A stretch of DNA of 64,000 nt from Taeniopygia guttata (GCF_048771995.1 NC_133024.1:22336001-22400000); one strand, 5' to 3'; shown: positions 1-21,457, numbered from the stretch's first letter. Notes: generated by a model from the sequence alone, not told the origin. Program-made: numbers and translations.

Positions 1-840
1 GATTTGCATACATACTTTTTAAAAATCCTGATCCTCCCCCATCTCTGTGGAGTGGAAAAAATCAACCTTCTTACTAATTTGTTTGATAGCCTCTGCTCTT
101 ACTGGTTCAGCTTTCTTAATTTGCTTATGGTATGTGGTTAGCTTTTTGCTGTTGGTTGTTGAGGGGAATTTTAATAGCAATGTTTTTCTTGCTGCCTCTT
201 CCACCCCTTTCCATTTTTTGTCTCTCTTTTTTGCACTGCAGATGTCTTTAAGCCTCCGCCATCTCTGCTGCATAATGGTATTATATTCAAACATTATTTC
301 ACAGCTTGCCTTGCAGTGATGAAAATGACCTTAGGAAGTGCAAGGCAGTACTGGGGGAGAGAATAGACCTGCTGTTGTTAGGCTGAACCAGAACACTCGG
401 GGTAATGTGTTTACCTCTGTGTTTTTGGGTCCCTAGGGATCTTTACCTAAAGTCAGAATAATCTCATGTTCTTTTAGCAGACAGCTCCAATTCAGCTATA
501 AATGTATTCAGGTTAAGAAAGTTGGTGTTGATAAGTGTATGCTGCTGAGGGGTTAGAACAGCACTGAAAGTGAAGGACTTAAACTGATATCTCTGTATTT
601 ACATGAAACATTTTGTTAATAAAGAGCATTTGAAGCCAGTCTTGGGTAAAATGCTTTATGTTGCCCTGCTGTTGTGAAAAACAAAGGCAGATACAAGTTT
701 ATCTGTGTAAAATGAAACACTAGACAAACATGCATCTTCACTTGTAGCAGAGATAAGTGGTTAAAGCTGCTTGTTGTCTGAATTGCAAGTGTATAAAGTG
801 TGTGCTTATTTATTGCTATGCTACTGTTTGTGGTCACTAC

Positions 841-883
841 AAAATTTATCTGTAGAAATTTAGGATTTCTACAGATAAATTTT
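841..883. repeat. near-perfect palindrome (19-20 bp stem)
   Basis: AAAATTTATCTGTAGAAAT at 841-859 is followed by its exact reverse complement at 865-883. A T:G pair at 860/864 would extend the stem to 20 with a 3-nt loop. The unit has no recognisable transposon ends. It could be cruciform-prone DNA or, if transcribed, an RNA hairpin. Confidence 0.9.
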
Positions 884-2592
884 AAGAAGCCCGGATGGAA
901 GTAACTTGAAGCTTTCAAGCTCTTGGTGTATCCCTGCGACTTGGTTCCACAAATGTGGAACTTGCAGAGTTTATACACACACGCATCTTCCAGACCCATT
1001 GTCCAAAGACTTTACAGTTTTTCTGGAGAGCAGCTGTTTGAATCCTAACATCTAAAATAGCTGATGGGCCTGATATGTAAACCCAGGTTTAGCTTTGATT
1101 TTCTGATTATTGCTGTATATGCAGTATGCTAACACATACTGCTGCATGTGCTAACAACAAAAAAACCCCTTTGTTTCTTCCAAGAGCTGAGAAGGATTGT
1201 AAGCAGAAAACATATTTCTCAATAGATACTCGTACACTTGACACTTCATTGACTACTCCTTACTAGAGACATGACCATATAGAGCTAGTGTAGACAAATT
1301 AATTTATGGGAAGTTTTGTATAGACCTGTGGGTGCATTTTCTTCAGACTCACTAGAAAGAGGACAGATTCAGAGTAATAGAGCTTAGTAGCAAGATCTGC
1401 ACGTTAAGGTAATAAAGCATGGGCTTTGTAAATATCATAAGTTGCCCTGGCTTACCAAATTACTTTGCATCAGCAAAGAAATAGTAGCTGTCCTCAGGCA
1501 TTTCAGGTGAACATGAAGTTGAATTGTTTAGCTCAGGCTCCCTGGGGCAGAGGTAACTTGCGTTACCGTGTGTTTGCTAAGACATATACAAATAGCTGAC
1601 AAAGCTGATCTGATGCTTATCTGGTGGCTTGATCATGTGTCTGGGTGTCTTTATTTTTTTTTTTTTAAGTGGTAGCAGATTCCTTGGGCATGTCAATGTC
1701 CAGCTGAGTAGCACTCAACCACAGTAACTAGGTTTGAATTGCCTGGTAGCTGATGCCATGCTAGCTGATGCACAGTAGGCAGGGGGAATGTTAGAATCAG
1801 TAATTGAAACTTCCTGTCTCTTAGCAAAAGAGAGGATGTGGGGAGTGCGCTCTGAAAGGAGAGATCTGTAATGCTGAGGTCTTGTTTAATTAGATCAAAC
1901 TTAAAGTTCACTTGGCCTGCCTTTTGTTAGATTCATTAGGAGAGAAAATACAGTGAGCATAAGCAGAAAACTCAGGCTGAATTTCTGGCTTCCTGCAGAA
2001 TGTTTCAGCGCAACAGAATTAATATTCTATGTGTAATGACTGTGTATTGACTGATTAAATAGGCCTCTTGAAATGTGTGTTTGCTTTCTGTCCCATCTCA
2101 TAATTGTGTGGAATTACAATTGCATAAGCAGAACACAGCGTGGAGAGGAAGTCAATCTCTGCAAGTACAAAAATACAGCACTCACACTTCATTTTTGGGG
2201 TCCTACTCTGAAGCCTGATGAGATCAAGGAGAGCTTTTTTGGAGGCAGATGTTCTAACAGGCTTCTAGCAGGCTAGGAGCAGCACTAGAGAGAGAGTCTG
2301 CTCATATGGGACTGGGTTTCCTTGGGGACTGCTGTGGTTGTTCAGTTGGTGCATTTGCCTTATCAATACTGACTGCTACCAAGCCAGTAATGTTTTAAGT
2401 GCTGTAACCTTAGCCGGCAGGCAGGTTGTGAACTACAGTGTGATATTCAGTCTCCCTTTGCATTCGTGGCTGGCACTGACCTTTCCTAGCCCTGAGCATT
2501 CATTTGTATCATTTGAAAGGTTGGCCATCCTGACTTGTGTCTGCCTGCTGCAAGATTTGCTTTTGGGCTGCTTGTTTCATTTTAGTGGTGCT

Positions 2593-2610
2593 GGGGGGGG
2601 GGGGGGGGGG
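2593..2610 (+). repeat. poly-G run (18 G)
   Basis: An uninterrupted run of 18 G on the plus strand. It is length-unstable and G-quadruplex prone, so the exact length in an assembly should not be trusted. Confidence 0.9.
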
Positions 2611-3418
2611 TGCTTGTTTGTCTTGCTGGTAATTATAGTTTAGGATTGATTTGTTTCTAAAGCATAAGCAGATTGAGTCGAGATTGGCACAGGAAACTGC
2701 TTGCCCTCCAGGATTATCGTTCTATCCCTTATCTCTTGCCAGTGTGCCTGAGAAAACCACAAAGCTGAGTCATGCCAGCAACCACCAAGAAGCAGAAATA
2801 GCAAAGATCTGTGCTGCAGCCACAGAATGCCACTGAGGTGCTGAGTGGCTTTGAAATAGATGATGGCATTTGAGCCTCTGTGTGCATTTTTGGGGACTGC
2901 AAAATGGAGCAGGGTATCCCTTGTGTTCCTGTACAATAAGTATGGAGTGAAGAACTGTTTGGGAGTCTACCTGGTCCCTTAGACTGTGGGCCTTGCCAGT
3001 ATTACAAGTGTTAAAAGCAGAATTCTGAAACCAGACACAAGAAGAAAACTGTTATGGTTTTACTGTCCTTCTTTCTTGCCCGTTGTACAATAGACACATG
3101 TATTAATGAATATTATGCTAGTTCTTTCCCCAGTGTTTCTTGCAGGATTAGTAAAATACTGAAGGCAGAATTAAAAGGAAGGTACCTTTTGCTGTTAATT
3201 TATCAGTTGACACAGGAAAGTGGTGGTAGGGGTGTGTATTTGAGAATCAGCTCTGGACTTTGTTCTTGAAAGCAACCTACCTACCAAACCATTTGCTGCT
3301 ACCCTTACTGTGTTTCTGAGAGTGAGAAATAAATGCTGATGCAAGCTTGGGAAAGATTTAAGCTGTAATAAAGCCTAGAATGCTATCAAGGTTATGCATA
3401 ATACTGTTCTTAACCTGA

Positions 3419-13040
<9,622 letters not shown>

Positions 13041-13819
13041 TAGCCACATCAGCTTTTCATTCAAGACATCAGAAGAACACGTGTGTGCGAGGACTTGTGG
13101 GGTAGGGACTGTAACTGTCTCCTCTGGACTCTTTACTGTTGCACAGAATAAAGGTTTGTGGAAGAAGTAAGTTGGGTTCTGCATTGCCATAGCTTGGCAG
13201 TCCTGTCTCTCCTGCCAGCCTTCTATCCTGGGGAGTCTCCATTCCAAACAGTGCAGAGCTCTTGGATCCAGGGTGAGTGAGGGCAGCTGTACTGCTGGTG
13301 GATGGATCTGAACATTTCAGAGGGGGAAAGACACCCACAGCAGATAACTGGGCTCGTCTCTTATGAAATTGCAGCTTGTTATGTCAACATAGAAAATTAC
13401 CATCAGTGAAGAGTGTTTTGGAGAAAAAAGAACGTTAGTGGATTCACAGCCACAGGATCTTCATAGGCTCCTTTTAGCCATGAGGACCTTGCTAAACAAG
13501 TCACCATCTTAAGGATGAATATGCCCAAGATTAATTAACAGGAAAGGGTTTTGTATCTCTTGCATACTGCAAGCTTTGGCAGGCTGTCTTCTACCATGTG
13601 TTTCCAGCTTTCCCAGAGAAATTTCAGCCCTCGGTGTTTTCCCTCCATCAAGGGCTGTGCTTCAGTGGTGTGCCCACTGATGATGAAACTCCTTTTCGCG
13701 TGCTTCAAGCGTTTTCCCAAGCAGGTTGAGGGAAAGATGAATACAGAAAGAAAATCCAAGTAAACGCACTGCACTCTCCCTGGAGGCTGGGCGGTGTGAG
13801 GAGAGCAGCGCCGGCCCGG
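13041..13819 (+). other. GRAMD1C 3' UTR and spacer to ZDHHC23 promoter
   Basis: The GRAMD1C 3' UTR starts here and probably ends soon after the AATAAA at 13147-13152. The rest is unique-looking spacer leading into the GC-rich minisatellite. I see no gene in it. Confidence 0.6.
13147..13152 (+). terminator. GRAMD1C: polyadenylation signal AATAAA, probably of GRAMD1C
   Basis: AATAAA lies 107 nt after the stop codon and is followed by GT-rich sequence (ggtttgtgg, gttgggttctg), as expected for a cleavage site. A longer 3' UTR cannot be excluded. Confidence 0.55.
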
Positions 13820-14106
13820 GCGGCGCGCAGCCCGTAGGAGGGCGGCGCGCAGCCCGTAGGAGGGCGGCGCGCAGCCCGTAGGAGGGCGGCGCGCAGCCCG
13901 TAGGAGGGCGGCGCGCAGCCCGTAGGAGGCGGGGCGCAGCCCGTAGGAGGGCGGCGGGCAGCCCGTAGGAGGCGGGGCGCAGCCCGTAGGAGGGCGGCGG
14001 GCAGCCCGTAGGAGGGCGGCGGGCAGCCCGTAGGAGGGCGGTGCCGGCCCGTAGGAGGGCGGCGCGCAGCCCGTAGGAGGCGGGGCGCAGCCCGTAGGAG
14101 GGCGGC
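13820..14106 (+). repeat. GC-rich 21-22 bp minisatellite, about 13 copies
   Basis: The word CCCGTAGGAG recurs about 13 times in units close to GCCCGTAGGAGGGCGGCGCG plus CA. Units with a GGAGGGCGG core are 22 bp and units with a GGAGGCGGGGC core are 21 bp. The array ends about 370 bp before the ZDHHC23 start codon and merges into its CpG island. The G-rich strand could form quadruplexes. Long open frames across the array arise because the unit lacks stop codons. Confidence 0.92.
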
Positions 14107-14220
14107 GCCGGCGCGGGCGGTGCGCGGCCCGTCGGGCGGGGCGGGGAGCGGTGCAGGCTCGGTGTGGAGCCGAGCGGGGGCGGCGGTCCCCAGCCCCGCG
14201 GCCCCACCTGTTGCGCGGCC

Positions 14221-14472
14221 CCTTTAAGGCAGGTGCCCCCGCCTGACGGCGGCACCGCCCCCCGCGCGCCCATTGGCGCGCGCCGCCGTCAGGTGGACGG
14301 TCCGGGCGGGGGCACCGCCCCCCGCACACCTCGGGGCGCGCGCGGCCAATGGCGGGCGGGCGCCGCGCGGGGGCGGGGCGGGGGCGGTGGCGCGCGCGGG
14401 GCACCTGAGGCGGCGGCGGCGGCGGCGAGAGCCGCTCCCGGCCCCGCGGGAGGGACGGGGCGGGCGGGGGCG
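14221..14472 (+). promoter_or_regulatory. ZDHHC23: CpG-island promoter of ZDHHC23
   Basis: Very GC-rich, TATA-less sequence. It holds an inverted CCAAT box (ATTGG 14272-14276), a forward CCAAT box (14346-14350), several GGGCGG/CCGCCC words typical of Sp1 sites, and CACCTG/CAGGTG E-boxes (for example 14402-14407). A 12-bp perfect inverted repeat (14242-14253 with 14282-14293) brackets the first CCAAT box. The transcription start is not visible directly. Confidence 0.75.
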
Positions 14473-14579
14473 ATGGAGGAGCCGCTTTGCTGCTGCGAGT
14501 ACGTGGACCGGCGCGGCCGGCGCAACCACCTGGCGGCGTGCTGCTGCGACTGCGAGGAGCTGGACGACGGCTGCGACAG
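14473..14579 (+). CDS. ZDHHC23: ZDHHC23 exon 1
   Basis: Encodes [20 protein letters not shown] and the second cysteine cluster [15 protein letters not shown]. Donor CAG|GTACCG; the Arg codon is split AG|G. Confidence 0.95.
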
Positions 14580-17431
14580 GTACCGGCTCCGCGACCCCCG
14601 GGGGCCGCCGGCTGCGGGACGCCCTCCCGGCGGCGGCGTCCCTGAGGGACCGCCGCCCTGAGGGCGGGGGAGCCGCGCCCCGCTTCCCGGGAAACTTGTC
14701 GGGAGAGAGGGAAAGGGGAGGCGGGAGCGGGACGGGGCAGGGGCGGGAGCGCGGCTGTCCCGGTGCCAGCCGGCGCTGTGCTCCCCGCGCTCGCAGGTGG
14801 CTGACGTGCAAATCCCTGCCCCCGGGAGCGCTGCAGAGTATCGCCGACACCATCGCGGACCGGCTGCGGGTCCCCTGGTTCTCGGGGGCCGTCAAGATCA
14901 ACGTCAGCCTCGTGCCGCCGCTCGTCCTGCTGCCCGTCTTCCTCCACGTTGCCGCCCTGCACTTCCTGCTGGGGCTCATCGTCCTGACGTCCCTGCCCGT
15001 CGTGGTGCTGTGGTATTACTACCTCACCCACCGGAGGAAAGAACGGACTCTCTTCTTCTTGAGCCTGGGGCTCTTCTCCTTGGGATATATGTACTATGTG
15101 TTTCTCCGGGAGGTGGTTCCCCGGGGCCGCGTGGAGTATTCTCAAGTGGTCACTCTCACGTGTGGGTTAATTCTTATGCTTGCAGCCCTGTCTCGAGCCA
15201 AGAAGGACCCTGGCTACCTTCCCATCCCAGCAGGCGACGAGAAGCTATCACACCAGGGTTTGCCCAACGAGAGTATTAGAGGGAGCTCCAGCGGACTCCA
15301 TGGCATCTCAGGTGCTGCCAGCAGTCGCGCTGTGAATGGGGAGGCTAAAGGTTATTGCAGGATGTCAGCTGAGCAGCCAGCAGGTGTGAAAAAAGACTGG
15401 TGCACTAAATGCCAGCTGGTTAGGCCAGCCCGAGCAGGGCACTGCCGGCTTTGTGGCAGGTGCGTGAGGAGACTGGACCATCACTGTGTCTGGTAGGTTT
15501 TGCACTGCTCAGGCTCCCTGTGTTCCGAGATCCCTCCTTTTTAAAGTAAGCGTCTTTTTTTACAGTCCCTAGCAAATAGAGTTGCTTTTGCTGTGTGCAA
15601 CACCTTATGACACTCTTTAAATACAAAAAGCTTCCTATTTATCCTTTAAAAGAACAGTTAGAATAACTGTTTATTCTAAGTGGATTGACCTGATGGCTGA
15701 AAGCTTCTGCAGCGTACTTCAGAGTTGCTTTTACTTCTCTGCTGCTTTTCATCAGTTTGGGTTTGTTATTGGTGTGGATTTTCTTGAATTTGTTTTTTTT
15801 TTCTTTAGACTTGATCTGTGGAGCACTATCAAACCTGCAGTTCAGTTGCATTAGTGCTCTCCTGGGGCAAGGGAACCCAGAGCTGCCTTTTGGGTGTGCC
15901 TGTGGTACTGGAACCAAGGGGCAGTACTACCCCTACTAAAAAATTAATGCAAACAGTCTGCTGCTGTTACCCTACAGGTCTATTGTCTTGTGTTTGTAAC
16001 CTTTCTGTATGAAGTTATAAAGATTCTTTGAACATTTTTCAATGTTCTTAGCCTGTGTCGACTGGAAGCACCTTGGAAATCAGGTTCTCTGACAGCTGGG
16101 GGAGGGAGAAGAAATAGAAGACAGTTTCTTTTCTTTTTTTTTAAGCAAAGTAATCTTTTCTTTCCTTTTGGAGGATTAACAGCTGCGTAGGGGAGCAGAA
16201 CCATCAAGCTTTCATCCTTGCACTTTCCTTCTTCATGCTCACCTCTGTGTATGGGATGACCTTGACCCTGCACACCATCTGTAGGGGCCGAACTCCGTTT
16301 TTGGCATTGTTCTACTGCCCCGGGGCCTATTCTGACTACAGGTGAGATGTCTGTCTGGGAGAGAGCTGGGGTGGGAGCAGGCTGGCTCAGGTGGCTTAGT
16401 TACTGTTCCTTGTTCTTCTGGCTGACAGACCTGAATGCAAAGCACTCCCTAAAAAACTCTGGAAAGCAAAGATGTATTTCTGCTTTTGCCAAGGTGAGCA
16501 GCCTGAGACTTGGAGAGAGCTCGCTATTTATTTGGAAAAAGCTGAAGGAGCTAGGATTTGAAGTATTTATTGTGTTATATATATAGATGTACTTTTAAAT
16601 ATGTATGCAGCCCCCCCCCCCCCCCAACCAATGCAGGTAAATGGTCTGACAGCCTGGAACCCACACACTTTCTCTCCCTCTCATTCCTTTCTATTTATCT
16701 AGTGACTCTCCTCCAAGTTATCTGCCTAGAGCATGCTCTGTCTGGCAGTGAAGGTGGTGGGAGCTGTTGAGCTGTTGGACATGAGTTCAGAGACACAGAT
16801 GGGCAGAGTACTGCTAGTACTCAAGTGACTCTTTCTGTTTTCCATCTCGTGACCTGTAAAGTGGGAGCATCCTGGGGTCCTTAAATAAGACCTGAGCACC
16901 ATTATAACAGGAAGAGTGAAGAGCTAGGTTGTGTGACAGCAATGTGCAAGAGTAGTTCTGCAGTAAAAGCTCTCATTAAGTAAACCCTGAAGCTTTAATT
17001 TTGAGAAAGCCTTTAAGGATTATCTGATGAAAGCAGCAAAGTGAGATCACTGTGGCAGATGTAGACAGGGATTTGAAAGGATAGTGATTACCAGGGAAAA
17101 TCACTTTAAAGCAGCTGCTCCAGTACTAAATGGCTTCCTTCCCATCTTTTTCCCTGCTGCCAGCTCTGCTCTGTCGTTCACCTGTGTATGGTACTGTGCC
17201 ATTGTAACAGCTGGCATGGGATACATCCTCCTTATCCAGCTGTTGAACATCAGCTACAACGTGACTGAGAGGGAAGCCCGGCTGGCTCTGCGGGACAACA
17301 CCGGGCACAGGCTGCTGGGCGGGTTAGTGATAGACACTGGCCAGTATAACAGGGGACTCCTGTGCAACTGGGGCCACTTCCTGAGCCTCGGGTCTTCTCC
17401 TCCACAGCGCTCTGCCGAGGACATCGTGTGA
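14473..17431 (+). CDS. ZDHHC23: ZDHHC23 palmitoyltransferase (NIDD), complete, four exons
   Basis: DHHC enzymes transfer palmitate from palmitoyl-CoA to cysteines of membrane proteins. ZDHHC23 is also called NIDD and binds nNOS. Exons 14473-14579, 14797-15492, 16174-16341 and 17164-17431 give 412 aa, against about 409 in human. The N-terminus is cysteine-rich (PLCCCEY, CCCDCEE). Hydrophobic segments follow ([54 protein letters not shown]). The DHHC cysteine-rich domain starts at [20 protein letters not shown] and reaches DHHC at residues 263-266, with Cys266 catalytic. Two more hydrophobic segments lie either side of the last junction, then [10 protein letters not shown]. The protein ends EDIV, the PDZ-binding tail known for this family. 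The ATG at 14473 gives an N-terminus shorter than human by about 20 residues; no in-frame ATG lies upstream within the island. Confidence 0.97.
14797..15492 (+). CDS. ZDHHC23: ZDHHC23 exon 2, membrane segments and DHHC domain
   Basis: Follows acceptor CGCTCGCAG. It encodes the first membrane helices, a variable serine-rich loop ([18 protein letters not shown]) and the cysteine-rich domain through DHHCV. The Trp codon is split TG|G at donor GTAGGT. Confidence 0.97.
16174..16341 (+). CDS. ZDHHC23: ZDHHC23 exon 3
   Basis: Encodes [20 protein letters not shown] and [18 protein letters not shown], then [12 protein letters not shown]. The acceptor is CTTTTGGAG, a weaker form with G before AG, but the frame and the INSCVGE-NHQAF match to the family are clear. 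Confidence 0.95.
16611..16625 (+). repeat. poly-C run (15 C)
   Basis: Fifteen C in the last ZDHHC23 intron; i-motif or quadruplex prone and length-unstable. Confidence 0.9.
17164..17431 (+). CDS. ZDHHC23: ZDHHC23 exon 4, C-terminus
   Basis: After acceptor GCTGCCAG it encodes [50 protein letters not shown] and SAEDIV, then TGA (17429-17431). Confidence 0.97.
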
Positions 17432-17943
17432 CACCCCTCTTTCTGCAGATGGCGTTGGTCATGGCTCACTGACTTTGTTTAGCAGGGGAGCAGCCCCTCC
17501 CACCAGGACTCCTCACACAGCATTTCCTCGTGGTCATTATGTGGGCTATCCCTCACTGACAATAGCAGATGTTTTCCCCGGTGGAATGGTTCTTCACATG
17601 CTGTCAGCCAGCAATAGGATGCAGAAAGCCGTAAGCCATATGTCCAGGTGGGGAGAGGAGGAGCCTGCTGCCTTTTTCCACCGTGGGAAACAGTGAGCAC
17701 AAGGTTTTGAGAACTTGAGTTTCCCTTAGATGTGAATACTGGCATCAGGAGGAACCTGCTGCTGAGCTTCAGAGAGTGCACTGGTTCCTGCAAAGGTTAA
17801 GGAATCCCTGGGTTTGTACCTATGTGTGGCATTTTGGAGATATCAGAAGAGTGAACTTTGGAAACAGAGAACAGATGGACCCTTGCAGAAACCAGGCTCT
17901 TTATGTCTAGGCAGTCACTGGGCAGTGCTCTCCTCTCTGGTGC

Positions 17944-17962
17944 ATTTATTTATTTATTTTTA
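17944..17962 (+). promoter_or_regulatory. AU-rich element in ZDHHC23 3' UTR
   Basis: ATTTATTTATTTATTTTTA contains three overlapping ATTTA pentamers and the UUAUUUAUU nonamer typical of mRNA-destabilising elements. It lies about 510 nt after the stop codon, so it would be in the 3' UTR. Confidence 0.5.
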
Positions 17963-20900
17963 CTATCTTTGATTCCATCCAGCTGTGTACATGCTTCTAT
18001 TAAGTGCCTTTGTGAGCTGCGTTCCTGTAGGACTTTGTAAGATCCCTTCACTTCTTGACCCCTAAAGTTGTTATTCCATCCCTGTATGCCTGAGTGAGTG
18101 AAAAGAGATCCCATTGTTCTTTCTGCAAGCTGGGTCTGTATTGGTTTGAAGGCTTTGCTCATCTCCCTCAGAGTGTTTCTGCTCTGATTATTGGTTGTGA
18201 CATGTGACAGCAGGTAAATACACCAAGTAAGGAGTTTGAAGCACCACATGACGGTGAACTTTGAAGGCAAAACAAGAGTGCTGTCTGTCTGGTATTACTG
18301 TAGCTTTATGGAAATTACCTTATCCTATATCTATGGGAGAAGGGAGTCTGTGGGAGAGTAGGCAATTCTGCTAGTAGCATGTTTAGTAGGTAGCATTTTG
18401 GTTGTGTTGCTGTTAGCACAGTGATCTTGTCTCCTCTCAGCCCAGTTACTGTGGAGCTGCCTGACTGTAGATCAGATTTCTCAAGCCAAGGTACATAGGG
18501 AGAGGTGGAGGATGTGTTGGAGGTGTTTGTTTTTGGGATAGATGACCTGTACTGGCAGGTAAATGAATCTGTTAAAATGTGCTCTGCAAGAGTGCTTTTT
18601 TGTCCTCATCAACCTGCAACTGTATTATGGCCTGGACTTGAGCTTCAGCCAAAATAACAAGGTCTTGGTGGCAGTGGTTTCTGGATTTCATGGGTGGGAT
18701 TTTTTTGTTGCTTTTTGTTTTATGTATGCTGTTGGCCCTGCAGTAATAGGAAAGGTCTGTCTGGAAGAGCTCAGGATCATGGCACAAGAATTACAGTTGA
18801 GCCTAAGGTGCAAAAGCAGAGATAGAGCTTTGTCCTAGCTATGATGTTTTCAGATATGTGCAGCATGTGTGGGTCATGCCTGCCCCTGCGTGCGTGGGCA
18901 TGACAGGCAGCTGGGGGCTGTTGGGGAAGTGATGCACATTTACTATGCTGCTTTGTGATAACTTTGAAGAACAAATGGATAGTGCGTGGTGCCAAAAGAA
19001 AGCAGGGTCGGGGCTGTCCCTTGGGATCCCTGCCATATTTTTTGTGAGTGCTCTTCAATATGTCCCAGTTTAAGGTAAAGACTGTGTCTCTCTTTGCACT
19101 GTTTCGTTTCCTCAAGTGGCATATTTTATAACCAGCAGATAATTGAGGAGCAGCTGCATTTGGAATGTGGCTGTACAGTTACTGAATTTCCCTTATTTCT
19201 TCTTCCCCCTTTTCATCCAGTGAGCAGTTCTTTATAAGGAGGTAAAGGGACAGTTCTTCTGCTTCTTACCTCTAACCAAGCACAGTAGAAGATTCTGACC
19301 ACCTTCTTGACCCTAATGTGAATAAAAAAGTGCCCAGCTGGACTGTGCAAAGTGTTCCTTTATGACCTTCTGTTTGGAGCTTGAAGCCTAATCCTAGGAG
19401 TTCAAATTGAGACAAAGTAGCTTCCACTTGAGTTGTCTGTAAATGTTTCCATGGCACATACCTATTGTGTGATGCCTTCTGAGATGATATCAAGCTTGGC
19501 AAACCTGGAGATAAGGATGCTGTGGGCTAGCAGGATCTTCTTAGATCTTATCCTGCTGGCACTGAGGAAGATAAAGGCAGAAGGACTTCCTGGGAAATGA
19601 ACCCCTGCAGTGGACACAGCCGATTTGTCTGTCCCTGTGTGCTGCATGCACAGGAATCAATCATGTACCCTCAGGCTGAACAAGCTCTGGGAGCTTTTGC
19701 AGGCTTGAAATAAGTGATTTCTCAGAGTCCTGCTACTCCTGGCTGGGAGAAAGCAGGGCAGATGACAGGGCACTTCCCTGGCAGTGCTAACCCTGTGGTG
19801 CTCACTTGCTCCCACAGGCAGAGATTGGTTGCACCTTTGCAGCCTGTCTGTCACTGTAGCCTGTCCCTTGTCTGTTAGTGAGTGGGAGGTTTCATCTGAA
19901 CTGCTTACACTGAGACTCTCTGGGCTGTTCTCCCAGGCAGTGTGGAATGTCCAGTGCAGATTAGGAACAAAGGACCTGAGACTACTGTAACCATTACATA
20001 CCGTGGTCAAACATGCTCCAGTAGAGTGGGGGCAAGGTGCTGAAGTAAATTTCCTTTTTTGCACTGACACCAGGGGGAACTGAAACCATTCAGGGCACTA
20101 AAGGGTTGCAAGGATGGAGGTTTTTTTCTAGGAGGAAAATGCAGTTCTGGATCCTCAGTGAATAGGAGGTTCAGGTGGCTGTAATCTGCATAGTAACGGT
20201 GACTGTTTCTTTAACGGCATGGCAATGGCTTACCTCTTCTTCCTGATAGGATTTGCTTTGTGAATGCGTTGGGAGATGAGAAGCATAAAGTAATATGATA
20301 TTTGAAAGGCATCTAAATGGGTGGAAGAGTTTCAATCCCTTCAGATGCATATGTGGGAGTTCTCCTTTTCACATCCCTGAGAATTAGCAAGAAACCTTTG
20401 GAGGGTAATGCTGCCTTTCCAGTTATTGCAAGGGCAAGCTGTTGTGATCTGGTGTGCTCAGGAACAGTTTATTTTCTGAGTAATTTCCCGCTGAGCTTGG
20501 TACTGACCATGCTGGTAGACAAATGTTAAAATCTAGGCATACAGAGTCAGTCCTTGGGCTCCCTGTGTTAGTAGCTTCCTAGATCCATGCTGCCTGGGGG
20601 TTGGAGCAGTGAGAAGCCTGCATGTGACAGGGCACTTGTGGGTTGTGTGTGACCTTCAGGCAAGGACCAGTGTCTCACTTGTTAAGCTGTATGCCTGGCA
20701 GTGCAGAAAACAGTACCCTGCTGGCTCTTGAAAGTTCTCCCTGAATGTGAAGAGAGGACCTAAAGATGATCAAGAGCAGGGGAGGATTTTGGTAATAGCC
20801 AGCCTCGATGATTTTCTACCGAGACTTTGGAAGTTAGTGTATCTTGCTTTACCCATGACCTTTTAACAGAAATTTCTTGTTTCACAAATAGTGTGGACTT

Positions 20901-21457
20901 CCGCAGACCAGGCAGCTCTTAGGGGGCCAGGGTTCTGGTTTTGCTGGTGTTGTGGTGTTAGACCCTCAGAGTCCAAATGCCATCACCCCACTGTTTGGTG
21001 TCTGTAGTAGGAGCAGTGCACCACTAGATACATCCTGTAAGTGGTGGCTTGGCACTCTTTAACTGTGTCCTCGTGCATTGTGCTTTTTTGTAGGCGAATC
21101 ACAGATCCCCATGTCAACTGTTCCTCCATTTAACTTGTCCTCAAATGACAAAAGTCACTGGTGAGCCTGAGCTGGTGCTGCTTGTGACTCCTAATCACTT
21201 TTCAGCCTTCATGCTATGATGGTGCTTTTTTTCCCTTCAAAGTAGGTTGCTTTCAAGTGTCTTAATGAAACCATTTGCTGTAAAATTTCTTCTGAAGATA
21301 AAATGCATACTGCCTCACTGCCTAATGTCTTAATAATGTGCTTGGTTTTTTCCTCCTATATGAATGTATATTGCCTCATTAGGGCAGGAAGCGTGTGTGA
21401 TTATGGATGTGTTTTCCTGTATTCCTTTTAGTGAAAAATTCCACAGTTACCTAGGAC

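Noticed and set aside
19-294. 91-codon Lys-rich open frame on the minus strand, with a 90-codon frame opposite
   Set aside because: It looked briefly like a Myb/SANT-type helix, but no conserved motif series could be matched, and there are no convincing splice sites or context.
14349-14408. 19-codon uORF before ZDHHC23
   Set aside because: Its ATG overlaps the forward CCAAT box, so it probably lies upstream of the transcription start.
13535-15145. 536-codon open frame on the minus strand across the ZDHHC23 promoter and exons
   Set aside because: It arises from the stop-poor GC-rich minisatellite and CpG island and is antisense to the verified ZDHHC23 exons. The product is low-complexity Pro/Arg/Ala with no family resemblance.
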